Below, in pieces: positions 1 through 8,696 of a DNA stretch of 64,000 nucleotides (position 1 is its first letter; each line of letters begins with the position of its first letter). The notes under the pieces are model-generated. The model was not told the origin of the DNA. It worked only from the letters and a program-made list of their open reading frames with translations, and did no database searches. The stretch lies in the NCBI RefSeq assembly GCF_002843385.1, contig NZ_MVDE01000010.1, positions 62,001 through 126,000 of the forward strand. Direction: 5' to 3'. The stretch is from Labilibaculum manganireducens. GTDB taxonomy: Bacteria > Bacteroidota > Bacteroidia > Bacteroidales > Marinifilaceae. Both the position numbers and the translations under genes were made by a program.

Positions 1-592
1 ATACCTGAGCTAAATATTTATGCTCTTTAAACTTAGGCGTACAAGGAGCAATCACTTCCTTAAAGTGCTGAATGGTAGTGAACGGCGTTTCTTTTCTTTG
101 ATTATCAATTAACCGCACGAGCTTGCCTGGATTTTTAACCTCTCCGTAAAATTTGAAAATTCGAAACAAATCCTCAACACTATACTCATTCAATAAATCA
201 GCAGCAGTAAAATTCGAATCCTGATTCATTCTCATATCAAGATCGCCGTCAAAACGAAAAGAAAAACCTCGTTCGGCTACATCAAATTCATGAGAAGAAA
301 CACCCAAATCGGCTAAAATCCCATCCACTTTAGGGTAACCTAAATATTTCATAAAATTCTTAAAGTACCTGAAATTATGACGGACAAATATGAACCGATC
401 GTCTTTTGGCACATTTTCTTCTGCATCCACATCCTGATCAAAGCCAATCAATTTGCCTGCAGTAAGATGTTTTAAAATCTCCCTTGAATGGCCTCCTCCA
501 CCAAAAGTGAGATCTACATAGATTCCATCTGGTTTTATATCCAACCCTTCAATACTCTCTCCTAGTAAAACTGGAATATGGTATGTACTCAT
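1..592 (-). CDS. rsmH: 16S rRNA (cytosine-1402-N4)-methyltransferase RsmH, C-terminus cut by window edge
   Basis: Reading the complement from an ATG at 592 gives an open frame to the left edge, starting MSTYHIPVLLGESIEGL. The SAM-binding glycine motif DLTFGGGGHS follows near residue 27. About 197 of the usual roughly 300 residues are present, so the 3' end lies outside the window. RsmH methylates N4 of C1402 in 16S rRNA with SAM. It sits 58 bases downstream of mraZ, the normal first two genes of the dcw cluster, and is probably cotranscribed with it. I see no internal stop. The family call is firm. Confidence 0.93.
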   Translation of the reverse strand, partial: MSTYHIPVLLGESIEGLDIKPDGIYVDLTFGGGGHSREILKHLTAGKLIGFDQDVDAEENVPKDDRFIFVRHNFRYFKNFMKYLGYPKVDGILADLGVSSHEFDVAERGFSFRFDGDLDMRMNQDSNFTAADLLNEYSVEDLFRIFKFYGEVKNPGKLVRLIDNQRKETPFTTIQHFKEVIAPCTPKFKEHKYLAQV

Positions 593-650
593 TTTTTTAT
601 CTTTTTAATTGAAACACAAAGGAACAACTCTAAATGCTCATACTCAACGA

Positions 651-1112
651 TTACCCGTTATTTAAATCTCCTCCTAAAATTTCATCAGCCAAAGTGCTGA
701 ATCCATCCTGTCCAAGAGCTGATTTTTCGTAAGTTTCAGTATCCCATATTTCGATTTTCCCATCTTGTCCGGCCAGGGTAACATCTTTTGAAAATCCGGC
801 AAAATCAAAAAATTTCTTAGGAATTAAAATCCGTCCATTCCCATCAATTAAGACCTCTGCAGTACCTCTAAAAAACTCCCGCAAAAATCCTGCATGCTTC
901 TTATTAAAAGGATTCACCTTTGCCCGCACCATCTCGGTTTGCTTCTCCCATTCCGAAATAGAGTAGAGGTCTAAACATTTTTCGTAAAGATTTTTCCTTA
1001 GAACACAACGGTTTTCAGAACCTCCATTAAGGAGCTTCCGAAAAGCAGAAGGCAGCAAAACACGGCCTTTTGAGTCCAACCTACAAGGATAATCACCTAT
1101 AAATGTTACCAT
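651..1112 (-). CDS. mraZ: Transcriptional regulator MraZ
   Basis: A 153-residue protein of normal MraZ length with two SpoVT/AbrB-like halves. The first carries DSKGRVLLPSAFRKLL near residue 13, the second DGNGRILIPKKF near residue 90. MraZ forms ring-shaped oligomers that bind direct repeats in front of its own gene and control the dcw cluster. It starts at the ATG at 1112 and precedes rsmH. The upstream region holds a three-repeat operator of the expected spacing, so autoregulation is likely. Confidence 0.96.
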   Translation of the reverse strand: MVTFIGDYPCRLDSKGRVLLPSAFRKLLNGGSENRCVLRKNLYEKCLDLYSISEWEKQTEMVRAKVNPFNKKHAGFLREFFRGTAEVLIDGNGRILIPKKFFDFAGFSKDVTLAGQDGKIEIWDTETYEKSALGQDGFSTLADEILGGDLNNG

Positions 1113-1135
1113 TGGGAAAAATAATTTACAATTGT

Positions 1136-1166
1136 AAAATTAGAGAAAAATTTACCCACTTTCAAC
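1136..1166 (-). promoter_or_regulatory. Candidate promoter of mraZ
   Basis: On the minus strand a GTTG (plus 1163-1166) lies 19 bases before TAATTTTA (plus 1136-1143). This is one mismatch from the Bacteroidetes -7 consensus TAnnTTTG at the accepted spacing. The predicted start is about 18 bases before the mraZ ATG. The -33 part lies inside the MraZ operator. The prediction is from sequence only. Confidence 0.45.
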
Positions 1167-1179
1167 CACATACTCCCAC
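1155..1179 (-). promoter_or_regulatory. MraZ operator: three direct repeats at 10-bp period
   Basis: Read on the minus strand, GTGGG, GTGGT and GTGGG lie at plus positions 1175-1179, 1165-1169 and 1155-1159, an exact 10-bp period with 5-base spacers. MraZ of other bacteria binds three TGGGN direct repeats with 5-base spacers, so position and pattern both fit. The array overlaps the predicted -33 region, which would suit autorepression. Confidence 0.8.
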
Positions 1180-1319
1180 TTTTATGGTTTTGTTAATAAC
1201 TTTTAACAAGCATCTCAACTAATTATCACTCAATTATATTGAGATTGTTATAAATCTTTGAAAAACAAAGCAAGAAAATTGCGATATTTGCTAACTATAT
1301 TAAAATATTTAAGATTTTT

Positions 1320-2156
1320 ATGCAAAAAGAAAACACTCCTGAGAGCTATTTAAAAATTGATATAGAGAAGGTTTTTGCAAGTAAAAGTGAAAGAATTTCA
1401 AAACTACTCCCTAAGTTTATAATTCGCTACCTTAAAAGAATCATCCATCAGGAAGAGCTTAATGATTTCTTATCAAGAAACTATCAAAAAGAAGGTATTG
1501 AATTTGCAGATAGTGTGTTGGAAGAACTTCAAATTACTTTTGAGATTAAAGGTCTTGAAAACATCAATAAAGACGGCAGATATATTTTCGCTTCCAATCA
1601 TCCATTAGGTGGTCCCGACGGAATTATTTTAATCAGCATTTTCGGCAGGCATTTTCCGAAAATTAAGTTTTTGGTTAATGATATCCTAATGAATATCAAG
1701 AACCTATCAGATGTTTTTGTACCAATAAACAAACATGGAGGGCAAGCAAAAGAAGCTGCAAGAACAATAGTAGAAGCCTACCAATCGGAAGCAACAATAC
1801 TCACCTTTCCGGCAGGTTTAGTTTCCCGAAAACAAAAAGGGAAAATTGAAGATTTAGAATGGAAAAAAAGTTTTATTTCGAAGGCAAAAAAATACAAACG
1901 CGATATAGTACCTATTCACATTAACGGAAGAAACTCTAATTTCTTTTATAACCTTGCCAATCTTAGGAAATTCCTAAGGTTAAAATCTAATTTGGAAATG
2001 TTATATTTGCCAAACGAGCTTTTTAAGCAAAGAGGAAAAAAATTCACTATTTGCGTAGGTAAGCCTGTCTCATACCAAACCTTTGACAAAAGTATGTCGT
2101 ATGACAAGTGGGCTGAAAAAATGAAAGAGAAAACATATAATTTAGCAAATCAATAA
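1320..2156 (+). CDS. glsA: PlsC-like acyltransferase, probable glycine-lipid O-acyltransferase (GlsA-like)
   Basis: A 278-residue protein of the lysophospholipid acyltransferase superfamily. The catalytic His-Asp box appears as SNHPLGGPDG near residue 92, and a second conserved block, TFPAGLVSR, lies near residue 162. In Bacteroides, GlsB (N-acyl) and GlsA (O-acyl) are adjacent and build the diacylated glycine lipid. The next gene here is a GlsB/OlsB-type GNAT, which is why I prefer GlsA over a plain 1-acylglycerol-3-phosphate acyltransferase. The family is clear; the exact substrate is inferred from context. Confidence 0.72.
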   Translation: MQKENTPESYLKIDIEKVFASKSERISKLLPKFIIRYLKRIIHQEELNDFLSRNYQKEGIEFADSVLEELQITFEIKGLENINKDGRYIFASNHPLGGPDGIILISIFGRHFPKIKFLVNDILMNIKNLSDVFVPINKHGGQAKEAARTIVEAYQSEATILTFPAGLVSRKQKGKIEDLEWKKSFISKAKKYKRDIVPIHINGRNSNFFYNLANLRKFLRLKSNLEMLYLPNELFKQRGKKFTICVGKPVSYQTFDKSMSYDKWAEKMKEKTYNLANQ

Positions 2157-2304
2157 ATCCTTATCCTTAAGGCTTATTCGTTTTATCAAATATTAGCCAC
2201 GGTACTATTCATTATTATCGATAATGTAAGTATTTTTGAAAATCATTTTTAGTAAAAAAACCAAAATAATAATTATCCTTGCAAAGGAATCAATACACCG
2301 ACTG

Positions 2305-3282
2305 ATGAAAGAAATTATTCCCCCTGTACCACGAGAGGAGCTTGAGAAAGAACTGACTGAAGAAAGATTTGTACGCAAGACCAACAAGGGATCGAATGAA
2401 ATCTATTGCTTCACTCATCATGATTCTCCTAATTTAATGAAAGAAGTTGGACGTTTGCGTGAAATTACTTTCCGTAAAGCCGGAGGAGGTACAGGTAAAG
2501 ATATTGATATTGATGATTTTGATCTGGATGAAAAACCATATCATCAATTAATTGTTTGGGATCCTAAGGCAAAAGAAATTCTTGGCGGCTACCGTTATAT
2601 TTTGTGCAGCGAGGCCCCTAAAGATGAAAATGGCGAAATCTATCTTGCAACTTCAAGGTTGTTTAATTTTTCGGATGAATTTAAAAAGAACTACATGCCT
2701 CACATGATTGAATTGGGGAGGTCGTTCGTACAACCAGAATATCAATCAATCAGAAAAGGCCGTAAAAGTTTATATGCGCTTGATAATTTATGGGATGGCC
2801 TAGGTGCTTTAATTGTTGATTATCCTGAAATTAAATATTTCTTTGGCAAAGTAACGATGTATCCTGATTACAACAGAGATGCCCGAAATCACATCCTGTA
2901 TTTCATGAATAAAATGTTCAACGATCCGGACAAACTTGCCACTCCTACAACTCCTCTTGTAACCAATATGGACACAGAGCAGTTAGCAAAAGATTTTTGC
3001 AAAGATACTTTTGAGGAGAACTACAAAGTTCTATCACAAAATGTTCGTAATAATGGAGAAAATGTTCCTCCGCTTATTAATGCTTACATGGGATTGTCCC
3101 CTACAATGAAGTGCTTTGGTACAGCCATCAACACACATTTTGGAGATGTTGAAGAAACAGGTATCATGATTACAATTGCCGATGTTTACGAGAACAAGAA
3201 AGACCGGCACACGGCGTCTTACCTTTCTTTACTGCACATCAAGCTTCCAAAAACAAAACTGAATATTTTTAAAAAGAAATAA
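2305..3282 (+). CDS. glsB: GNAT-type N-acyltransferase, GlsB/OlsB-like
   Basis: About 325 residues from the ATG at 2305. The frame also opens upstream at a TTG (2236), but those extra 23 residues look unlike the family and AAAGGAA precedes 2305. The part with VGRLREITFRKAGGG, a Asp-rich DIDIDDFDLDE stretch and ILGGYRYI matches the acyltransferase fold of OlsB-type enzymes, which transfer 3-hydroxyacyl groups from ACP to an amino acid amine. With the preceding PlsC-like gene it would make a mono- and then diacylated glycine lipid of the cell envelope. Choice of glycine over ornithine rests on what is known in Bacteroides. Confidence 0.72.
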   Translation: MKEIIPPVPREELEKELTEERFVRKTNKGSNEIYCFTHHDSPNLMKEVGRLREITFRKAGGGTGKDIDIDDFDLDEKPYHQLIVWDPKAKEILGGYRYILCSEAPKDENGEIYLATSRLFNFSDEFKKNYMPHMIELGRSFVQPEYQSIRKGRKSLYALDNLWDGLGALIVDYPEIKYFFGKVTMYPDYNRDARNHILYFMNKMFNDPDKLATPTTPLVTNMDTEQLAKDFCKDTFEENYKVLSQNVRNNGENVPPLINAYMGLSPTMKCFGTAINTHFGDVEETGIMITIADVYENKKDRHTASYLSLLHIKLPKTKLNIFKKK

Positions 3283-3286
3283 TCTC

Positions 3287-3423
3287 AAAGAGGGTGTCCA
3301 AAAAGTAATATTTTGTATCGGATTGTCATGTTGAGCGAAGTCGAAACATCTGTTTTTCAGAGTGAAAGATTCTTCGGCAAGCTCAGAATGACAATGGAAC
3401 TATACTTTTTGGACACCCTCTTT
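3287..3423. repeat. Nested inverted-repeat element (MITE/REP-like)
   Basis: A perfect 21-bp outer inverted repeat (3287-3307 and 3403-3423, containing GGGTGTCCAAAAAGTA) encloses an imperfect inner one (3323-3351 and 3368-3395, TTGTCATGTTGAGC against GCTCAGAATGACAA). The inner sequence resembles a dispersed repeat I have seen in other Bacteroidetes genomes. It lies between the converging ends of glsB and the amidophosphoribosyltransferase gene and could also act as a terminator for glsB. The small plus-strand frame inside it is not a gene. Confidence 0.75.
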
Positions 3424-3438
3424 TTTGCAACACATCCA

Positions 3439-3470
3439 AACAAAAAACCCGCCTTTCGCAAGACGGGTTT
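3439..3470 (-). terminator. Rho-independent terminator of the amidophosphoribosyltransferase gene
   Basis: On the minus strand an 11-bp stem, AAACCCGTCTT with its partner and one G-U pair, closes a four-base loop and is followed by a T run. It starts about 20 bases past the stop at 3492. Confidence 0.85.
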
Positions 3471-3491
3471 CCATTTTATATCGAACTTATT

Positions 3492-5393
3492 TTAGTAAGC
3501 CCGTCTGTCATTTCCTTCACAATAGTTAATAAAAGAAGTATTCACCACTTTATTTCCTCCTGGAGTTGGATAGTTTCCTGTAAAATACCAATCACCTGTA
3601 TGTTCAGGACAAGCAACATGAAGATTTTCAACTGTCTGATAAACAATCCTCACCTCAGCATCCATCACTTCCGGAGTAAGCAATACCGCAATCTTATCCG
3701 ATATTTCTTCCGCAGTAAAAGGCTTGTAAATTTCTTTCACAAAGTTAACCACCTCTTCTTTAGGCAGATTCTCCTGAGCTTTACACTTCTTATATGTTTC
3801 ATCAATTATAGCTTCCAAACCACGCTCTTTCAGCATTGCAATTGCAGCATTAAAAGCAATAAATTCACCCATTCGCGTCATATCTATTCCATAACAATCA
3901 GGATAACGAATCTGAGGAGCTGAAGAAACAATTACGATCTTTTTTGGATGAAGACGATCTAAAATCCGAAGAATACTTTGCTTTAAAGTTGTCCCTCTAA
4001 CAATAGAGTCATCAATTACAACCAGATTATCCTCTTGGTTCTTAACAATCCCGTAAGTAACATCATAAACATGACCTACCAAATCGTCACGCCCTTCATC
4101 ATTGGAAATGAAGGTTCTCATTTTCGCATCCTTAATAGCGATTTTTTCTACTCTGGGCTCAACAGAGATAATCTCCTGAAGTTTTTCCTCAGTCCAACTT
4201 CCGTTCAAATCATGAATCTGTTGCTTTTTTTGCTCCATTAAGTGATGTCGAACACCTTCCATCATGCCATAAAATGCTGTTTCAGCAGTATTTGGAATAA
4301 ATGAAAAAACAGTGTTTTTAATGTCATGATTAACAGAATCCAAGATAGCCGGAGTCAACAATTGCCCCAGTCTCTTCCTTTCTTTATAAATATCCCTGTC
4401 GCTTCCCCGGGAAAAATAGATTCTTTCGAAAGAACAAGATCTTCTTTTTTGAGCAACGCGCACAGGAACCTCGGCAACATCACCATTCTTACGAACAATA
4501 ACAGCATTTCCCGGAGCAATTTCTTTAATCGAATTTGCTCTAACATTTAAAGCTGTTTGAATAACCGGTCTTTCCGAAGCAACTACAACAATCTCATCAT
4601 CATGATAATAAAATGCCGGACGAATACCCCAGGGATCTCTCATCACAAAAGAATCTCCATGTCCAAACATACCTGCAATTGCATAGCCTCCATCCCAATC
4701 TCTGCTGGCTCCCGAAAGCACCTTTTGTATATCTATATTCTTTTCTATTTGAGGGGATATCTCCTGATTCGATAAACCATCATTTTTATACTGACGGAAT
4801 AACATTTGGTTTTCTTCGTCTAAATAATGCCCGACCTTTTCAAGAATTGTTACTGTATCAGTATAATTTTTAGGATGTTGTCCCAATCCAACCAACAAAT
4901 CAAATAGCTCATCAACATTAGTCAGATTAAAGTTTCCGGCCAACACCAGATTTCTGGACTTCCAGTTATTTTCTCTCATTACCGGATGAACGAAATCAAT
5001 ACTGTTCCGTCCAAAAGTCCCGTATCTTAAATGTCCCAAATACACTTCACCAGCAAAGGGTAAGTTTGCTTTGGCCCAAACAGGGTCATTAAATTTATCA
5101 GGATATTTTGCCTCTGCAGCCGCCAGTTCTTTGTATACACCGTCAAAAACATCTTTTATTGGCTGATCACTGCATGAACGCTCACGATGAATGTATTTGT
5201 TCCCTGGAGGCATGTCCAATTTCAACCCAACAGCTCCAGCACCTTCCTGGCCTCTGTTGTGTTGTTTTTCCATCAACAGATAGAGTTTTTGAATACCATA
5301 TCTCCACGATCCGTATTTTTCCTGATAGTACTCAAGAGGTTTTAGCAATCGAATCATTGCTATCCCACACTCGTGCTTTAGTTGGTCACTCAT
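3492..5393 (-). CDS. purF: Amidophosphoribosyltransferase-family protein (long form)
   Basis: A 633-residue class II glutamine amidotransferase fused to a phosphoribosyltransferase domain. The likely nucleophile is Cys9 (HECGIAM), followed by the glutaminase block KQHNRGQEGAGA. The PRPP-binding motif VVIDDSIVRGTT lies near residue 460. The family reaction is PRPP plus glutamine to phosphoribosylamine, the first step of purine synthesis. It is longer than usual PurF (about 470-500), and the cysteine is not at position 2. Bacteroidetes often carry a standard PurF plus a long paralogue, so this may be the paralogue. The SPOR gene ends 22 bases upstream of its start. Confidence 0.8.
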   Translation of the reverse strand: MSDQLKHECGIAMIRLLKPLEYYQEKYGSWRYGIQKLYLLMEKQHNRGQEGAGAVGLKLDMPPGNKYIHRERSCSDQPIKDVFDGVYKELAAAEAKYPDKFNDPVWAKANLPFAGEVYLGHLRYGTFGRNSIDFVHPVMRENNWKSRNLVLAGNFNLTNVDELFDLLVGLGQHPKNYTDTVTILEKVGHYLDEENQMLFRQYKNDGLSNQEISPQIEKNIDIQKVLSGASRDWDGGYAIAGMFGHGDSFVMRDPWGIRPAFYYHDDEIVVVASERPVIQTALNVRANSIKEIAPGNAVIVRKNGDVAEVPVRVAQKRRSCSFERIYFSRGSDRDIYKERKRLGQLLTPAILDSVNHDIKNTVFSFIPNTAETAFYGMMEGVRHHLMEQKKQQIHDLNGSWTEEKLQEIISVEPRVEKIAIKDAKMRTFISNDEGRDDLVGHVYDVTYGIVKNQEDNLVVIDDSIVRGTTLKQSILRILDRLHPKKIVIVSSAPQIRYPDCYGIDMTRMGEFIAFNAAIAMLKERGLEAIIDETYKKCKAQENLPKEEVVNFVKEIYKPFTAEEISDKIAVLLTPEVMDAEVRIVYQTVENLHVACPEHTGDWYFTGNYPTPGGNKVVNTSFINYCEGNDRRAY

Positions 5394-5415
5394 TATTAAC
5401 TTCTTAAATGGTTAT

Positions 5416-5928
5416 TTAGTTTGCATTTTGTTGTTTATCCTCTTCATCAAGAATAAGCTCTTCAAGATCTTGCTCGTTTGGTATTAAATCTGAAAATAAA
5501 ATATAAGTCTTAACCGGATAACAATTCGGAAAGAACTTTAAACAAGCTTTGTAAAGCTCAATAGATTCTATTTTACTTCGAAAATTACCGACACTAACCC
5601 TAAAATCAGGGGCTTTATATACTACATAAGCCCTTTCTTCAGGAAACAGCTCTTTAAACTCTTTCTTAATCTTAAATGCTTTTTCCCGATCGGTACTTCT
5701 ACCTGAAAAAATCTGTATTCTGTATCCTGAAAATCCCGGATCCTTTGAGCTAATCATTTTATCCGTATCGAGCAGTTCTTTAATTCGATCATCTTGAATG
5801 AGCCTAACACTCCCCAGCGAGTCTACTCTTTGTTCGCCACTAAATTTTACATCTTCAACAAATTGCGCATTTGATGAGACACCTAACAGAATAAAGACAG
5901 ATAAGAATAATATTTTAACGTACTGCAT
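5416..5928 (-). CDS. Exported SPOR-domain protein
   Basis: About 170 residues from the ATG at 5928. The frame continues upstream to 5973, but MQYVKILFLSVFILLGVSSNAQ is a typical signal peptide start. The C-terminal half (GYRIQIFSGRS, then VYKAPDFRVSVGNFRS) is a SPOR domain, which binds denuded peptidoglycan glycan strands in the periplasm, often at division sites. It lies 22 bases before the amidophosphoribosyltransferase gene and may be cotranscribed, though no functional link is evident. Confidence 0.82.
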   Translation of the reverse strand: MQYVKILFLSVFILLGVSSNAQFVEDVKFSGEQRVDSLGSVRLIQDDRIKELLDTDKMISSKDPGFSGYRIQIFSGRSTDREKAFKIKKEFKELFPEERAYVVYKAPDFRVSVGNFRSKIESIELYKACLKFFPNCYPVKTYILFSDLIPNEQDLEELILDEEDKQQNAN

Positions 5929-6001
5929 TTTTTGTTGTTTATAAACACCTAATAAAACCAGAAGATGAATCATCTGTTAAATCAGCTGCCGGATTCATTA
6001 A

Positions 6002-6835
6002 TTAATCGTTAGGAACGGATAATATTGGAATTTCAGAACGATTTATCATTTGTTGAGCGTAAGATCCAAAAAACATATTAATCGAGCTTTCAGCTTGTTC
6101 TGTCATAATTGCAATTAAATCCGCATCTACTTCACGAGCATAATCAAGAGAAGAAAACGTATTATTGTCTCCTTTACGAATGCTCTTCACATAGTCAATA
6201 TTCCCATCCTTAAAATAGTCTTCAGCCTGTCTCATATAATGTTCAATCTTCCCGATCACATTGGTGTCGGAAGTTTCATGAACGCCCAAAATATGAACTT
6301 TCGCATTACATCGGGAAGCAATTTCAGACACAAATGGAATTTTCTTTCTTGTATCAGTGCTTGCATCAATAGGCATTACAATTGTTTTCACCTGCCCCTT
6401 AGTGAATTCTTTTTGTACCGTTATAACAGGACAAGTGGCATTCGTAACTACCTTAACAGCATTACTTCCAATGAAAAATTCTTCGAAACCGGAAGCTCCG
6501 TAAGCTCCCATAAGAATCATGTATGCATCGCCGTATTTTGCTTGATTTACAATTTCGCGATAAACACTTCCTGTTCTTATTTTAAAATCAAAAACTCCAT
6601 TCCTGACACAATAGTCAGCAGAATGAAGCTCAGTCAATTTCTCGAAATATTCTTGTACGGTATGAATGATTTCATTTTTCAATTCCTCGAAATGAAAAGG
6701 GATTTCGAATTTCTCAGACTTCTGCACGTGAATCATCCTAAGATGACAATCCAATTTATTTGCCAAATAAATGCCAAACCTCAATGCCTTGAGAGAATCA
6801 CCAGAAAAATCAACTGGAACTAAAATACGTTTCAT
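6002..6835 (-). CDS. Tandem universal stress protein
   Basis: A 277-residue protein made of two UspA domains. Domain 1 starts MKRILVPVDFSGDS and ends with the nucleotide-binding loop GAYGASGFEEFFIGSNA. Domain 2 starts near residue 153 (TIVMPIDAST); its loop (NMFFGSYAQ) is less canonical, so it may not bind ATP the same way. Such cytoplasmic proteins respond to starvation or stress. No operon partner is obvious; the SPOR gene starts 73 bases downstream. Confidence 0.9.
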   Translation of the reverse strand: MKRILVPVDFSGDSLKALRFGIYLANKLDCHLRMIHVQKSEKFEIPFHFEELKNEIIHTVQEYFEKLTELHSADYCVRNGVFDFKIRTGSVYREIVNQAKYGDAYMILMGAYGASGFEEFFIGSNAVKVVTNATCPVITVQKEFTKGQVKTIVMPIDASTDTRKKIPFVSEIASRCNAKVHILGVHETSDTNVIGKIEHYMRQAEDYFKDGNIDYVKSIRKGDNNTFSSLDYAREVDADLIAIMTEQAESSINMFFGSYAQQMINRSEIPILSVPND

Positions 6836-7203
6836 GATGTCTACTTTTACATTAACACTTTATAACCGTAACACAAGAACTATTCCTAAATCTGAACGAC
6901 ATACCATCCAAACAGGTTTTAAAAGAGATTAATTTTTCACAAACCCACTCTAAATCAAGTTCTTCCCGAACCCCTTATTTGCGGGATAAAAATACACAAA
7001 AATATTTAGCAACAAACACAATTACCAAGCCAATATAAACTTAAATATCCATTACTTAAATATTGATGAAAATCGTTTCGATCTCCTACTAAAAGTACAA
7101 ATTAATCAACTAAAAACCATCCAATTAATAATCATAAGCTTACATCCTGAATTCTGAAACGCAATCCATTATTCTTTACCCATTCTAAATCACCTCTCCT
7201 TTT
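6836..7203. other. Intergenic stretch without a gene
   Basis: AT-rich divergent spacer between the stress protein gene and miaB. The only signal I see is a possible stress-gene promoter: TATTTTTG on the minus strand (plus 6997-7004) with CCAA (a TTGG) about 20 bases further out. I find no frame with coding character. Confidence 0.4.
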
Positions 7204-7234
7204 CTTGTCATTCAGTTGAGATAATATAACTTTG
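7204..7234 (+). promoter_or_regulatory. Promoter of miaB
   Basis: CTTG at 7204-7207, a 19-base spacer, then TAACTTTG at 7227-7234, an exact match to TAnnTTTG. The predicted start is near 7241, about 24 bases before the ATG at 7265. Confidence 0.65.
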
Positions 7235-7264
7235 CACGAAATTTATTATAAGGGAAATACAGAA

Positions 7265-8596
7265 ATGAGCAATAACAACAAAAAATTATTTTTGGAGACT
7301 TACGGTTGCCAAATGAATGTTGCTGATAGTGAAGTTGTAGCTTCGATAATGGAACATGATGGTTTTATCATTACAAAAAACCGCGAAGAAGCTGATGTAA
7401 TTTTAGTAAACACCTGCTCGGTTCGTGAAAATGCAGAAACCAGAGTTCGGGGAAGAGTTCAAGGTTTTAGCGAATTAAAGAAAAAGAACCCAAAACTATT
7501 AGTTGGTGTAATTGGCTGCATGGCTGAACGACTCGGAGAGAAACTTTTTGATCAGGAAAAAAATGTAAATATTGTTGTAGGACCTGATGCATATATGGAT
7601 TTACCTCTTTTGGTGAAAAAAGCTGAAAATGGAGAAAAAGCAATCAACATAGAACTCTCCCTTACCGAAACATACAAAGATATTTGCCCGTCGAGAATTG
7701 ATGAAACTTCCATATCTGGTTTTGTTTCTATCATGAGAGGCTGCAATAATTTCTGCACCTACTGCATTGTTCCCTACACAAGAGGACGTGAACGCAGCCG
7801 AAACCCGGAAAGTATATTAAAAGAAGTTAAAGATTTGGCTGAAAAAGGATACAAAGAAGTTACTCTCTTAGGCCAAAATGTAAATTCATTTGCTTTTAAG
7901 AATTCTGTTTCTGAAGTCAGCTTCCCTGAGCTTTTAGAGATGGTTGCTGTTTCCGTTCCTGAAATGAGAATCAGGTTCGCAACGTCACACCCTAAAGACA
8001 TGAGTGATGACACATTAAAAGCCATTGCCAAACATGATAATATCTGTAAGTTTATTCACTTGCCGGTGCAATCAGGAAGTGATTCCGTTTTGAAAGACAT
8101 GCGCAGAAAATATACGCAGGAATGGTATAAAGACAGAATTGAAGCCATCCGAAGAATTATACCTGGATGTGGAATTTCCTCCGATATTTTTTGTGGATTC
8201 CATAATGAAAGCGAAGAAGATTTCAATCAAACCATTGAATTAATGAAATGGGCGAAATTCGATTTAGCCTATATGTTTAAATATTCAGAACGTCCGGGTA
8301 CATTTGCTTACAAGAATTTAGAAGACAATGTTCCCGAAGAGGTAAAGCAAAGAAGATTAGAAGAGATGATTGCTCTGCAAAATCAGATTTCGCTGGAAAA
8401 CAATCAAAGTGATATTGGACAGGTTTTCGAAGTTTTGATTGAAGGAATTTCCAAAAGATCTGAACAGGATGTATATGGAAGGACATCACAAAACAAAGTG
8501 ATTGTATTTCCCAAAAAGAACTATCAAGTTGGCGATTTGGCAAATGTAATTGTTAAAGAATGCACCAAAGCAACTCTTGTCGGAGAAGCAGTTTAA
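7265..8596 (+). CDS. miaB: tRNA-2-methylthio-N6-dimethylallyladenosine synthase MiaB
   Basis: 443 residues from the ATG at 7265, which follows an AAGGGA ribosome site; the TTG further upstream overlaps the promoter. The N-terminal cluster cysteines are C15 (ETYGCQMN), C51 and C85. The radical-SAM triad is C160, C164 and C167 (GCNNFCTYC), and a C-terminal TRAM domain is present. MiaB adds a methylthio group to i6A37 of tRNAs that read UNN codons. The hallmark YGCQMNVADSE separates it from MtaB and RimO. Confidence 0.96.
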   Translation: MSNNNKKLFLETYGCQMNVADSEVVASIMEHDGFIITKNREEADVILVNTCSVRENAETRVRGRVQGFSELKKKNPKLLVGVIGCMAERLGEKLFDQEKNVNIVVGPDAYMDLPLLVKKAENGEKAINIELSLTETYKDICPSRIDETSISGFVSIMRGCNNFCTYCIVPYTRGRERSRNPESILKEVKDLAEKGYKEVTLLGQNVNSFAFKNSVSEVSFPELLEMVAVSVPEMRIRFATSHPKDMSDDTLKAIAKHDNICKFIHLPVQSGSDSVLKDMRRKYTQEWYKDRIEAIRRIIPGCGISSDIFCGFHNESEEDFNQTIELMKWAKFDLAYMFKYSERPGTFAYKNLEDNVPEEVKQRRLEEMIALQNQISLENNQSDIGQVFEVLIEGISKRSEQDVYGRTSQNKVIVFPKKNYQVGDLANVIVKECTKATLVGEAV

Positions 8597-8613
8597 TTTG
8601 AATACACATATTA

Positions 8614-8656
8614 AAATCCAACAAGGCTGAATTATTCAGTTGTGTTGGATTTTTTT
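8614..8656 (+). terminator. Terminator of miaB
   Basis: A ten-base inverted repeat (AAATCCAACA at 8614-8623 with TGTTGGATTT at 8643-8652) is followed by a T run to 8656. Confidence 0.85.
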
Positions 8657-8658
8657 GG

Positions 8659-8666
8659 TATTTTTG
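8659..8666 (+). promoter_or_regulatory. -7 element for the GNAT gene
   Basis: TATTTTTG matches TAnnTTTG and lies directly after the miaB terminator. A GTTG 17 bases upstream could be the -33 element. The start would be about 24 bases before the ATG at 8697. Confidence 0.4.
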
Positions 8667-8696
8667 CCAGACAGCCTGCATCAAAACCTTACTACT

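Noticed and set aside
2236-2304. N-terminal extension of GlsB from a TTG
   Set aside because: The extra residues look unlike the family and a better ATG with AAAGGAA upstream exists at 2305.
3313-3495. A 60-residue plus-strand frame after glsB
   Set aside because: It is read through the nested palindromic element and the purF terminator, and lacks a ribosome site or any family features.
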